DNA of 64,000 nucleotides from Roseomonas sp. (GTDB taxonomy: Bacteria; Pseudomonadota; Alphaproteobacteria; Acetobacterales; Acetobacteraceae), in the NCBI GenBank assembly GCA_020249285.1, contig JADCFX010000041.1, positions 83,885 through 147,884 on the forward strand. Direction: 5' to 3'. Positions 54,823-63,907 of the stretch are shown here, one piece after another (the first letter of the stretch is position 1; each line of letters begins with the position of its first letter). The notes beneath the pieces are model-generated. The model ran no database searches, was not told the origin of the DNA, and worked only from the letters and a program-made list of their open reading frames with translations. The position numbers were made by a program, and so were the translations under genes.

Positions 54823-56046
54823 TTAACCTCGGCTCGGGTTGAAGCCGAACGCCCAAGAGATGTCCCCCGCTGCTGCTGGAAGAGGCCAACGAGGCAGCTT
54901 TCGCAGCCTCGCGCGGATCGCGCTTGGCCCCAGCCGCTCGTGCCGCACTGCCAACAGCCTGGGCTGGGAGAATAGATGGCGAATCAATTCGCGTACGCCA
55001 CCGTGCAAGACCCGGCCATCCGGTACCGGAAGCGCGATCACAATACGACGCTCAGTCTTTTGAATAAGGATATTGAGGATCTGTTGGCGCGTCAGCGCTG
55101 CCGGATCGCCGAAGTCGCCCGCAAGCACGCGATTGAAGCGATGTGTGACCGTCGCCTTTGGGATACCGGTCAGGCGCGCGAACTCCGCCGCCGATACCGG
55201 CGGCGCCTCCGCATCCTTGGGGTGCGGCAAAGATAACGGCGGAAGACGGCCCGTACCCGCGTCATTGCGGCGGGGCGAACCGGGCAGGCGCCGATCGAAC
55301 CCAATGTCGGCGTTCGCAATCCCCGCGAGGCGCGCTCTGTGCAGCCGCGACCGCAACGTGTCGATTGGAATATTCTTGCGTGACGATACGGTGTGCAGTG
55401 AGACATGCGTCCGTCCGCGATATCGAAACGGCTCGGCGCGCTTGCGGCGAAGATCCAGCCTTTGGGTCAACCCAAAAGCCGCACGCTGCGCATGGCCTGC
55501 TTGGAGGCGGGCGTACACGGCGGGGAGTCTCAATGCCTTTTCGCCATTGGCCTCCCGCGTCGCATTTGTGGCGGCGAGCGCCGACATGATCGACTGAAAG
55601 ACCTGCGGCGCCTGGCCGACCGGGCCAAGGGTGATGGGGCGCGCATTCCCCGGCCCTCCAAGGGTCGCGCCGCCTGGCTGCAGGTTGAAGCCATTAGGAA
55701 CCCGCGTTTTCAGCCTTTCGATCCACAAAGCTTCAAGACGCCGTGCCTCCAACGGGGTGGTACATGTTTCGAGCAGCGTGATCTCGAACTCCACCGCTGC
55801 CGAGAGGCCTGATCGCTCTGCCCGCAGGATGGCCTCGCCGAGGCCGCCCGGGCGAGGGACCTGTGTCCGGCGGCGGGCGCAGTAGATATGAAGACGCTTG
55901 CGCAGTTCGAGCGGACGCTGGGTAACGCCAACATATCTACGGCCGTCCGAGCGGCGCCTGATTTCGTAGATGGAATAGACGCCTGCGGCGGAGGGCGTTT
56001 CCGCTGAAGGCGGGTTTTTGATAGCGTTGGAATCAGCCTGATGCAT
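54823..56046 (-). CDS. GIY-YIG nuclease-domain protein with long C-terminal extension
   Basis: This 407-residue protein starts at the ATG at 56046 (GGAG ten bases upstream). The N-terminal GIY-YIG domain spans about 20-115: GVYSIYEI at 22-29, YVGVTQRPLELRKRL beginning near 38, and a later Glu-containing EARRLEALWIERLKT and FNLQPGG. The rest (about 150-407) is Arg-rich and contains a possible HTH (SAAEFARLTGIPKATVTHRF), as in homing-endonuclease-like proteins that bind DNA with modular tails. It has its own terminator and an upstream AT-rich region with TTGACA, so it is an independent unit. Confidence 0.75.
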   Translation of the reverse strand: MHQADSNAIKNPPSAETPSAAGVYSIYEIRRRSDGRRYVGVTQRPLELRKRLHIYCARRRTQVPRPGGLGEAILRAERSGLSAAVEFEITLLETCTTPLEARRLEALWIERLKTRVPNGFNLQPGGATLGGPGNARPITLGPVGQAPQVFQSIMSALAATNATREANGEKALRLPAVYARLQAGHAQRAAFGLTQRLDLRRKRAEPFRYRGRTHVSLHTVSSRKNIPIDTLRSRLHRARLAGIANADIGFDRRLPGSPRRNDAGTGRLPPLSLPHPKDAEAPPVSAAEFARLTGIPKATVTHRFNRVLAGDFGDPAALTRQQILNILIQKTERRIVIALPVPDGRVLHGGVRELIRHLFSQPRLLAVRHERLGPSAIRARLRKLPRWPLPAAAGDISWAFGFNPSRG

Positions 56047-56142
56047 TGGATTGAAGCTCCATTGCTTTGGGTTAGGCCGTCGGGGTGGTGGTAACACCCT
56101 GGCGGCCGCTTTGTATGGGGAACCATTTCCCCACGCCGAAAG

Positions 56143-56171
56143 TTTGAACAATAAAAAATCCTATTTGTCAA
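56143..56171 (-). promoter_or_regulatory. Possible promoter of the GIY-YIG gene
   Basis: On the minus strand a perfect TTGACA (complement of 56166-56171) lies in an AT-rich tract about 100 bp upstream of the start codon. The -10 is weak at 16-18 bp spacing, so the call is tentative. Confidence 0.3.
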
Positions 56172-56797
56172 GAAAAAGAATCAAAATTCCTATAAATGAC
56201 CCGAAAAAGCAGAAATATAACCCATTTGCCGTACACATATTTGGTGTGCTGGCGCCTAAAAGCAGATCGATAGTTGAGCGGTCACAATGGCCTGGGGGAT
56301 ACTAATCTGTTGTACAGTATAAGAAAATTGTCTTTCGGGTCCGATTCGCGGGTAAGACACGCAGCCCGAACAGCCTTGCGAGGCCGCGTGGAAGTGTACG
56401 CCCTTTGGGGGGGGCGTTCGGGGTCCCGTAGCCGATAGTTGGGTCTGGATGACCGTGTGGTCCGGGGCGTACCGGGGGTTCGAATCCCACCCCATCCGCC
56501 AGTTTCAAAGTGATCCGCTCTCTCCGCCGGCCCGATCCCCCCGCTGGATGGCAGGATTCCTGGGTTTTTTGGGGCAGACCTGTTGACCGGCCAAGCCGGG
56601 AAAAGCCCGAAAACCGCTCTCCGAGGGCCAATTCTCTCCGAACCTGTTGACTTGGCCGATTTAGTACGGATTTCATAAGATATTGAAATTAAATAGATTT
56701 CTTGCGGCAGAAATGTGGCTTGGTTCGCATTTCATTTGCCTGAGATCCGTACTGAATTAGCGAAACGGAGGTACGGAGGAGGCTGGCTGAGGGACCG
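56172..56797. other. Gene-poor junction region with inverted and direct repeats
   Basis: No gene is recognised between the GIY-YIG promoter region and the next ORF. It holds a tRNA-like remnant (56474-56502), two copies of CCTGTTGAC (near 56578 and 56641), and the inverted pair AGTACGGAT / ATCCGTACT at about 56662 and 56750. The peptides that could be read here (for example one containing GWDSNPR) are translations of tRNA-like sequence. Confidence 0.5.
56474..56502 (+). other. tRNA 3'-end remnant (T-arm, acceptor strand and CCA)
   Basis: GGGGGTTCGAATCCCACC followed by CCATCCGCCA reads as a T-arm, acceptor 3' strand, discriminator G and CCA. The T-stem has one mismatch, and no 5' partner GGATGGG is found upstream at the right distance, so this is not an intact gene. 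It resembles the 3' end of a tRNA-Ser. It may mark a second integration boundary inside the island. Confidence 0.5.
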
Positions 56798-57466
56798 TCA
56801 GGTGAACCCAGTCTCATGAATGTCCTCGTGGCGCTGAGCCTTCTTGTTGGGCAACCAATCGTGCCCTGCAGCATTTATGAAAGTACCCTTGACCTCTAGA
56901 CGAGGTGGCCATGGCATCGGGAGACGGGTGCCCTCGTTGTAACCGTTCCCTTTCCAGCGGTCGGGAATCAGCAGACCATAAGCGCCCCAATCCTCGCACT
57001 CATTTGGCGCGAAAATTTTTCTTTCCGGCGCCCAAAGCTTGCTGTGCTTGCCGAGTAGTGAGAGGCGCGCGTGTTCCCAAGAGACTTGGCGCGCACAGCC
57101 TAACCAAGCAATGCGAAATGCAGGTTCGATCGACTGCAGCAACTGGCAATTGAAAGACAGACCCTCGTCAACTGATATCCAATATGCCGCTCGATAGCCT
57201 GTGCTTCCGTTGAAAATCCAGTCGAATTGCTCCGAGGTAACAAAAACGGTTGCCTCTACGCGAAAATGACCGGGAGCCTCGGAGGCCTCTTGCCATGATA
57301 TCTTGAGACAACCAGCTTCCGCCTGAAATGTCGCGGCTTTTCCAAAGATCGCGATAAGGCTAGCTGATGATGGTGCTCCCTTGAGCAATAGATCGCGCCG
57401 TTCAGCACTGACGGAAGCACAAATGCGCCAGTCTGCATCAGACACCGCTACCATTGGATTTTGCAT
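56798..57466 (-). CDS. Unrecognised protein downstream of the helicase gene
   Basis: This 222-residue protein starts at the ATG at 57466 (a TTG at 57481 is in frame). I recognise no family. It is soluble-looking and Trp-rich, with ASVSAERRDLLLKG near the N-terminus and DWGAYGLLIPDRWKGNGYNEG towards the C-terminus. It lies 52 bp after the helicase stop on the same strand and could be the last gene of the defence-like operon or an unrelated neighbour. Confidence 0.55.
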   Translation of the reverse strand: MQNPMVAVSDADWRICASVSAERRDLLLKGAPSSASLIAIFGKAATFQAEAGCLKISWQEASEAPGHFRVEATVFVTSEQFDWIFNGSTGYRAAYWISVDEGLSFNCQLLQSIEPAFRIAWLGCARQVSWEHARLSLLGKHSKLWAPERKIFAPNECEDWGAYGLLIPDRWKGNGYNEGTRLPMPWPPRLEVKGTFINAAGHDWLPNKKAQRHEDIHETGFT

Positions 57467-57518
57467 TCTGCAGCTGACCAAAGGTTTAGGCTATGGGTCT
57501 TGACCTCAATTTCCTCAA

Positions 57519-60263
57519 TCACCATCCCTGCCGCATCCATTCGTCGATATCGCGGGAGGAGAGCACATTCTCCGTATACTCCCAGTCAAGGCCCTGATCA
57601 TCGGCGATGTCCAGAGAATAACGCAGTTCCATTGGCGGCTTTGCTAGTTCTACACGTTGCGAGAAATTCTGAAGTGCCGTGCGATCATTGAGAGCGGCCG
57701 AGATCCAGTCATCCTCAAAAGCATCTGGAAGTTGCCCAAGGACCGAGAAAATGTCGCCGAAGCGCTGGGACAGCGCCGCATAGACCTGATCCTCAACGGT
57801 GCCCGCATAACGCAGGTTCAGCACGTGAATGTCGTCCCGCGCCTGACCGATACGCTGCACACGCCCCTTCCGCTGCTCCAGCCGCGACGGGTTCCACGGC
57901 AAATCGATGTTCACCTGCGCCCCAAGACGCTGAAGGTTCAGGCCCTCGCAGGCAGCATCCGTGGCGCAGACCAGCCTGATTTCTCCATCCTGAATACGTC
58001 GCTTGATCTGCTCGCGGGCAGCCGTGCGGCGGTCCTGGCCGCGTTGCACGAAGGAAGCTGCGCCGCCGGCGTAGAGGGCCACCGGCTCGTCCGGAAACAC
58101 CGCACAGAGCGCCTCCAGGACCCACTCCGCCGTCGTCCGATACTGGCTGAAGATTATGGCGCCATTTGTCTCAAGCCAGCGGCGTTCCCGCAGATAATGC
58201 AAAACCACCTGCACCTTCGGATCCGTATCACTGCCTGCCACGACGGCGGCTAGGTTCCGCTCCACCTCCCGCAGGTATTGGATCTCCTGGGGCTCGGGTG
58301 GAAGGACTACATCGGGAAATCCTTCATCACTCGCCTCATCTTCAGAAACGGGCGGCCCCTCGAGCCTGCCCAGCAAATGCTGCGCCGTTTCCAGCCCTGC
58401 GCGCGCTGAAGATCCGATACGGCGCAGGAGGATGGTCTTTAGAAACCCGGCGCCGGGGAAGCGTTGCGCGTAAAGACGACTGAATCCCTCCGCTGCTTCA
58501 TAAGCGGCCTTGAAGGCAATACTCATCTCCAGCCCTTCACCGCTGAATAGCGATGTTGGCAAACCATCATCCGGCTTTGGGTGCGTCAGCACACCAATGC
58601 GCTTCAGCAGCCCACGCGCTTCGAGCATTGGCCTGGTGCGCCGAACAACCCGACGCACGATTGGGTTGTTCCGTTCGGCGAGCCCCTGGAAGTCGTTCAG
58701 GAAATCGGTGCGGGTATCTGAACTAAGATCGTCGAACCGCGGCCCCATTACTTCGCGTGGGAGGAGGCCGGCATCATTACGAACATCGCGAAACACCGAG
58801 TGCTCGGCAGCTGGAGGAAGCGGGTTGCGAAACAGGCCCCAGCGGTTCGTGTCGTTCATCGGCCAAGCCTTTGCCCCGGTCAGATAGCGGATCGACTCCT
58901 CGCGCATCCACTCGCCGCCATCAAAGGGCGTACCAAGGACATGCGGCGCCCCCTGGCCAAGCGCATGCATCAAATCCCAAAGCTCCACAGCGTCGAGTTG
59001 GATCGGCGTTGCAGTGCCAATGATCACGTTCGTGGCCTTGCTAGCCGCACCACGCAGGAATCGCAGTAACTGGTTAGGTTCCGCCGCACCGCGTCCGTTC
59101 TGGCCGCGAGAGGCGCGCGCCTTGTGCGCCTCATCAAGGATGACCACGCCAAAAGATTTCTTTGCCAGCGCCCCGCGCTCACCTGCATCATCGCCATTGA
59201 CGATCAGCCCGGTGGACATGATCCCGATGCGCCAGGGACACTTCGCCACCAACGTCGGATCGCCCTTTTGCGTCAGTGGGCGTCGTTCGCCATCCAGCCA
59301 GCACTTCTTCTGCGTTGACCACACCGCCGCTGGCACGCCGAGCTTATCTTCCAATTCCTCCTGCCACTGCCAGATCAGCGTTGCGGGGGCCAGGATCAGC
59401 ACCGGCTTATCGTCCAACATCGACAGCACCAGTGCAGCCGCCGCCATCGAGAGTGTCTTCCCGAGGCCAACATCGTCCGCGATGAGGTAGCGCGCACCGC
59501 CATGCAGCCTGCGATCTTCGACGCAGCTTTGTACGAAGCGCTTCTGCCAGGACCGCAGGATTTGCCCGCCCTTATAAATCGGGCGTTCGGCAAGGATGGC
59601 ATCGGTCGAGACATCACCCCCTGCATCACGCGCCGCTTCGATCGAGCGATATTCGATCCGGCCCGCCATGGCGGCGACGTGCTTCACCACCGCATCGGGC
59701 AGGTCAACGCCTTGTTGCCAGAAATGTTCGAACTCCTCGCGCACCCATGTCGCGGCAATCGGATCCTCGTCGCCCCAAAGAATCTCGTAGGCATGTCGGA
59801 AGCCGGAGGCGGAATCATTCACGCTGCCGACGAAGGAATAGACCCGCCCGTCGCCATGTTCGATCACGCCGGCTTTGCCATGGACGAAGACATTATTGGC
59901 GTCCCGCGGCACGACCCGCACCTTCATCCGGCCGGAGGCCAGCAGGCCATGCAGCCGCCGATAGCGTTCGCGGGCCAGCAGCACGTCCAACCCGTCTTCC
60001 GTTGCCTGCCAGGAGGAGACAAGCGTGCGCGCCAGCGCCGCCTGACCATCGCGAGCAGCCTTCGCCACCTTGACGTCATGCGGATCGAGGTCCCCGTTGC
60101 AGATCACCTTGATCTCACCGACTGTTTCCAGTGCCTCACCCACCACATCAAGCAGGGAAGATCGAAAATAGCCGGCGATGCGGAGGTAGCGCGTGGCGCC
60201 AGCAAGCCGGGCAGTCAGGACCGGGCCCAGCGCTTCGCGGCGGGAGGAGAAGCGCTCGATCAT
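57519..60263 (-). CDS. PLD-nuclease/SNF2-type helicase of a restriction-like cassette
   Basis: This 914-residue protein combines a phospholipase-D nuclease-like N-terminal domain and a SNF2-family helicase. The PLD motif is HGK at 128-130, followed by FVGSVNDS near 144-151. Helicase motifs: Walker A ADDVGLGKT at 262-270, DEAH at 377-380, GTATP at 416-420, and motif VI KGRVQRIGQ near 798. It is third in a minus-strand operon after DUF3780 and DUF1156 genes, with a 19-bp gap. In restriction-like systems such an enzyme would translocate along and cut or process foreign DNA (inference). All key motifs are intact. Confidence 0.85.
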   Translation of the reverse strand: MIERFSSRREALGPVLTARLAGATRYLRIAGYFRSSLLDVVGEALETVGEIKVICNGDLDPHDVKVAKAARDGQAALARTLVSSWQATEDGLDVLLARERYRRLHGLLASGRMKVRVVPRDANNVFVHGKAGVIEHGDGRVYSFVGSVNDSASGFRHAYEILWGDEDPIAATWVREEFEHFWQQGVDLPDAVVKHVAAMAGRIEYRSIEAARDAGGDVSTDAILAERPIYKGGQILRSWQKRFVQSCVEDRRLHGGARYLIADDVGLGKTLSMAAAALVLSMLDDKPVLILAPATLIWQWQEELEDKLGVPAAVWSTQKKCWLDGERRPLTQKGDPTLVAKCPWRIGIMSTGLIVNGDDAGERGALAKKSFGVVILDEAHKARASRGQNGRGAAEPNQLLRFLRGAASKATNVIIGTATPIQLDAVELWDLMHALGQGAPHVLGTPFDGGEWMREESIRYLTGAKAWPMNDTNRWGLFRNPLPPAAEHSVFRDVRNDAGLLPREVMGPRFDDLSSDTRTDFLNDFQGLAERNNPIVRRVVRRTRPMLEARGLLKRIGVLTHPKPDDGLPTSLFSGEGLEMSIAFKAAYEAAEGFSRLYAQRFPGAGFLKTILLRRIGSSARAGLETAQHLLGRLEGPPVSEDEASDEGFPDVVLPPEPQEIQYLREVERNLAAVVAGSDTDPKVQVVLHYLRERRWLETNGAIIFSQYRTTAEWVLEALCAVFPDEPVALYAGGAASFVQRGQDRRTAAREQIKRRIQDGEIRLVCATDAACEGLNLQRLGAQVNIDLPWNPSRLEQRKGRVQRIGQARDDIHVLNLRYAGTVEDQVYAALSQRFGDIFSVLGQLPDAFEDDWISAALNDRTALQNFSQRVELAKPPMELRYSLDIADDQGLDWEYTENVLSSRDIDEWMRQGW

Positions 60264-60282
60264 GCCGCCGTGCCCATAAGCG

Positions 60283-63234
60283 CTATACCCTATCGAGCTT
60301 CAGCGCCTCGGCCAGTTCATGCGCGGCCGCGCTTTCTTCAGCGCGAGTACGTGCGGTCTTCATGGCGATATAGCTTGCAAGCGCGATCAGCTTCTGGCGG
60401 CGCTGCCAGTAATCCGCGCTGTATTCGGATTTCAGCAGCGTGACACCGCGTTTGGGGTCAAGTTCCTGCCCTTCCATCGTCTTCCAGATAGCGAAGAGCA
60501 CCTGGCGTAGTTGTGTGCCACCGAAGCCTTCGCCTTCCAGCATGCGGCCCTTGAGATCGGCGGCGCCGGCGAGCGACGCCGCGTTCGCGGTGGTGGAGGC
60601 CATCAGGTCGGCATAGCCGCCGAAGGCGAAGCTCTTCGCGAAGTTCTGGAAGTCAGCGACCTTGGCAGAGCCCTTCGCCTCCATGTCGAGCATGCGGACG
60701 TAGAAGCGCTCGGCGGCCAGCAGGTCTCGCCACATGTCGCGGGGGAAGCCCTCCGGCACCAGCAGGCTATTCGCCACCTGCGCGGCGTAGTCCACCAAGT
60801 CACGCAGCATGGTGTTCTCGCCCTTGCCGAGCTTGCGGTAGAGGTCGCGGTCGAGCGGCTGGCGATCAATGCTGGAATAGGCGGTGACGACCTGCAGGGC
60901 CGCAGCATAGGCGGCGAGCGTCAGGTCGCCATCGGTGTAGAGCGTCTCCGCATTGGTGCGCTCATGCCAGGCGTCATCGAGGGCGTTGAGGTGGGCGAGT
61001 TGGGCCGCCACCGCCTCCTCAATCTCCGCCTCAATCTCCATCCGCCGAGCATTGACTGCGCCCAGGCGCTTACGAAGCACGAGGCAAACCGTTCCTTGGA
61101 CGTAATTGCCCGCCTTCAGTGCGCTTTCAGTCTCGGTGACGATGTTCCAAGCCGCGGTAACGCGCAGTCCGGCAGCCCATAAGATGCTGGCGAGATCAGC
61201 CCACACACCAGCGTCCTGATGTGTGAACATAACAACTTGCTGGCCGCTCTCAGGCATATGTTGTGAGATTGCGCTATACGCGGAAACCATATCGCGCCGA
61301 AATTGCTCATCTTTTCCTTTAATGGCTAAATCTCGTCGTGAGTCCCATGCCCAATTATCAAATGGAGCCGGAGGATTTTTCCGCAGCCAAGCAATAAAAA
61401 ATTCTGTTATCTCATGATAATTAACGGCATCAGCATACGGCGGATCGGTGACAATTATTTCGCAATTTTCGTTGTAATCCTTCGCATTTTTAGTTTCTAT
61501 TTTCACTAAACCAGGTGGTATCGCAATATCACTAAATCCAAAAACACGACCAGCATCGTGACTTACGAAGGCGCGCGCAGCGTAGTCTAAATGAGGATTC
61601 AATGCCTGATTATAAAAAACCTGATTTGTCTTCTCCCAGTGATTCATCCATCCAGAAATTCTAGAGTTCCAGTCGAGCATTTTTGCACTAAATATACTTT
61701 CTTCTGCCGATCTATTAGAAAAATACAGCGAAAAAAGTAGTAGCTGCCGGGCTCCGAATAGATGGTGCCAGTAAGTCCAACCGCGCGTGCGGATTGGCTC
61801 ATCAGTCTTCTCACCGGGCGCGATAGCCATGTCCGGCACCACGCCGCATTCTTGCCAGCGTGCTAGGTTGTCACGAACAATTGCCTCAACACGACGCTCG
61901 CGCTCCATGTCTTCATCAGTCACCGCGGCGAGGAACGTCTCTTGTCTGGATTTCCCAAACGATTCTTTTGCAAGCCATTGAACGCAGTAAAGGCGTTCTT
62001 GGAAGATATCGTCCGATCTTGGTACGAAATCGGCGATCTCCCATTGGCGGAGACGGTTACGCGTGGCTCCCTCGGCGTCCCTGTAGTCTCCACGGATGGT
62101 CTTGATCTCGACGCCAGACCGTTCAGGATTCATGGGGTGAACCAACCGGCCATCTCGAACGGTGCCCTGCTCCGCGGTCTTCATTTCTTCAGGGGACGCA
62201 TTCGCGACAATCTCGATTTTGTAGCGCTTCGCAGCGTGATCGGGCACCAGCTTTGCAACCACATTGCGGAGCCTCGAAACAACCCAGGATGGCGCCATGG
62301 GCACCATCCAACCAGTCTTGGGGCATCGCGTCTCTAGGCAATAGAGGTACGCTTTCGCACGATTGCCGGCTGCGTCATGCTCGATGCCGAGGCGCGTGAT
62401 CTCTGCATCTACCGCTTGCGCAACGCTCTTCTGCGCCTTCTCAATCTCCACGCGCCTATCGGGTTTTGCCCCGATAATGTTGAAGGCGCCCCAGGTCAGC
62501 ATGCACGCGATCGGGTTGAGGTCTGAAGCATAGACGTCGCATCCGATGCGTGCCGCTTCGAACGGGATAGATCCTCCACCGCAGAATGTGTCAGCTACCT
62601 GCGGACGACGTCCAAAGCGGAGCAGGCCGAGCTGCTCAACCAACTGGGGCAGACTTCCGGCGCTTGTGCCAAGATGCTGATTCACGGACGGCCATACGGT
62701 GCCCAAGAGTTCAGCCTCGTCGCATTCTTCGGGCCGGCGCACGTGCTTCAGCCGCTCTGCGTAGGGGAGGCTGGTAAAGGCCTCAGCGACGCGGATTTGT
62801 CGCTGCGCTGTGGATAGATCTTCTCTCCAGACGCTGCGTTTGCCTTTGGCCTCCGTTGCTAGGCTCGCGTAGGCCGGAAAGAGCTTTGCGAATTCGGCGG
62901 CGCTTCCGTTGAACCGGCGACCGAAGGCCATATCGTCCATCGCCATGAGCTTGAGGAAGACATCGAGGTCTGCTGCGGCATCATTCGTTGCGGGCAAGAG
63001 GCAGCCCAGCACGACAGCCCTCACCATAATAAGGGGCTTGCGCCCCTTCCAATACGAACCGAGCCCCGTCAACGTTTGTCCAAGGTTCGCCTTACGCTCC
63101 TTGTACGCTTCGGCCGAAAGCCGCCCGACTGGGAACTGCCGTTCGATAAACGCCGGCGCATCCTTCAGCGAAAGGGGCACGAGGCCTGAAACCACCTCAT
63201 CACGCTCAGCAGAGGTCACAGAACTCTCCGTCAT
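60283..63234 (-). CDS. DUF1156-family DNA methyltransferase
   Basis: This 983-residue protein begins with a DUF1156-type N-terminus (PAFIERQFPVGRLSAEAYKERK). The SAM-binding motif DTFCGGGSIPFEA is near residue 216, and the catalytic DPPY (VTDPPYADAVNY) near 597-600, both as in N6-adenine/N4-cytosine methyltransferases. It overlaps the DUF3780 gene by ATGA. It would modify self DNA or mark targets. About 61,321-61,740 (coding for the DPPY region) is only about 40% G+C by my count, well below the rest of the gene, suggesting recombination. Confidence 0.87.
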   Translation of the reverse strand: MTESSVTSAERDEVVSGLVPLSLKDAPAFIERQFPVGRLSAEAYKERKANLGQTLTGLGSYWKGRKPLIMVRAVVLGCLLPATNDAAADLDVFLKLMAMDDMAFGRRFNGSAAEFAKLFPAYASLATEAKGKRSVWREDLSTAQRQIRVAEAFTSLPYAERLKHVRRPEECDEAELLGTVWPSVNQHLGTSAGSLPQLVEQLGLLRFGRRPQVADTFCGGGSIPFEAARIGCDVYASDLNPIACMLTWGAFNIIGAKPDRRVEIEKAQKSVAQAVDAEITRLGIEHDAAGNRAKAYLYCLETRCPKTGWMVPMAPSWVVSRLRNVVAKLVPDHAAKRYKIEIVANASPEEMKTAEQGTVRDGRLVHPMNPERSGVEIKTIRGDYRDAEGATRNRLRQWEIADFVPRSDDIFQERLYCVQWLAKESFGKSRQETFLAAVTDEDMERERRVEAIVRDNLARWQECGVVPDMAIAPGEKTDEPIRTRGWTYWHHLFGARQLLLFSLYFSNRSAEESIFSAKMLDWNSRISGWMNHWEKTNQVFYNQALNPHLDYAARAFVSHDAGRVFGFSDIAIPPGLVKIETKNAKDYNENCEIIVTDPPYADAVNYHEITEFFIAWLRKNPPAPFDNWAWDSRRDLAIKGKDEQFRRDMVSAYSAISQHMPESGQQVVMFTHQDAGVWADLASILWAAGLRVTAAWNIVTETESALKAGNYVQGTVCLVLRKRLGAVNARRMEIEAEIEEAVAAQLAHLNALDDAWHERTNAETLYTDGDLTLAAYAAALQVVTAYSSIDRQPLDRDLYRKLGKGENTMLRDLVDYAAQVANSLLVPEGFPRDMWRDLLAAERFYVRMLDMEAKGSAKVADFQNFAKSFAFGGYADLMASTTANAASLAGAADLKGRMLEGEGFGGTQLRQVLFAIWKTMEGQELDPKRGVTLLKSEYSADYWQRRQKLIALASYIAMKTARTRAEESAAAHELAEALKLDRV

Positions 63235-63902
63235 TCAGCCGGCAGCGCCGGGGCAAAAAGGAACCCAGGGTCATCTGTCTTCTTGCGCCCCGGCTTGCGC
63301 TTCGGCTGCACGTATTGGGCATTCACCCGAGGCTCCAGTGTACCGCGGCCGGTCACCGCCCCAAGGTGGAAAGCGTCGTGGCGCGTGCCGAAGCACAGCG
63401 CCTGCCGCAGGGCGCCGCGCCAGCCCATGCCCGCTTGGTGCGCCAGCCCGGTGCCAGCCGCGGTCATTGTGTAGAGCCACCAGCGCTCCTCCGGCTTCAG
63501 CCCCAGCCAGTTGCGGATGGCGACGCCAACTTCCTCCGGCTTCACATCAGGCAGCTCGATGGCCCAGAGCAGCACCAGCAACTCCTTACCGAACAGCCGC
63601 TGCACAGCGGTTTCATCTGCACCCCAGCGCCCCGACGGACGGTTCTCCGCCTTCAGGCGTCGGTTAAACTCGGCGCGCGCTTCGGGGGAAACAACATCCC
63701 ACACCTCACGCGCGGCCTCACAGCGCATGATGGTCTCGGGCGCCCATTGTGGCTCGCGTTCCGTTGGTGGGCGCCCGAACACCTCAAACACCTGCACCTT
63801 GGCGTCGCGGCCCTTGGTCAGCCGCACGAGAAAGCCGTGCTCCTGATAGATATCGGCGCAATCGAAGCTGGCGGGCGCGGGTGTGGCAGGGCCTAGGGCC
63901 AT
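63231..63902 (-). CDS. DUF3780-family anti-phage-associated protein
   Basis: This 223-residue protein matches the DUF3780 family by its layout: an N-terminal FDCADIYQEHGFLVRL, the central KPEERWWLYTMTAAGTG, and GMGWRGALRQALCFG. Its biochemical role is not established. It is coupled to DUF1156 by ATGA and lies five bases after the stop of the next gene upstream. Such genes recur beside DUF1156 methylases and helicases in defence islands. Confidence 0.75.
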   Translation of the reverse strand: MALGPATPAPASFDCADIYQEHGFLVRLTKGRDAKVQVFEVFGRPPTEREPQWAPETIMRCEAAREVWDVVSPEARAEFNRRLKAENRPSGRWGADETAVQRLFGKELLVLLWAIELPDVKPEEVGVAIRNWLGLKPEERWWLYTMTAAGTGLAHQAGMGWRGALRQALCFGTRHDAFHLGAVTGRGTLEPRVNAQYVQPKRKPGRKKTDDPGFLFAPALPAE

Positions 63903-63907
63903 GATCG

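Noticed and set aside
56302..56676. Minus-strand frame including GWDSNPR-type peptide
   Set aside because: It is the antisense translation of the tRNA-like remnant at 56474-56502.
50432..57500. Complete prophage
   Set aside because: Apart from an integrase and an AlpA-like protein, no capsid, terminase, portal or tail gene is present; it is a genomic island.
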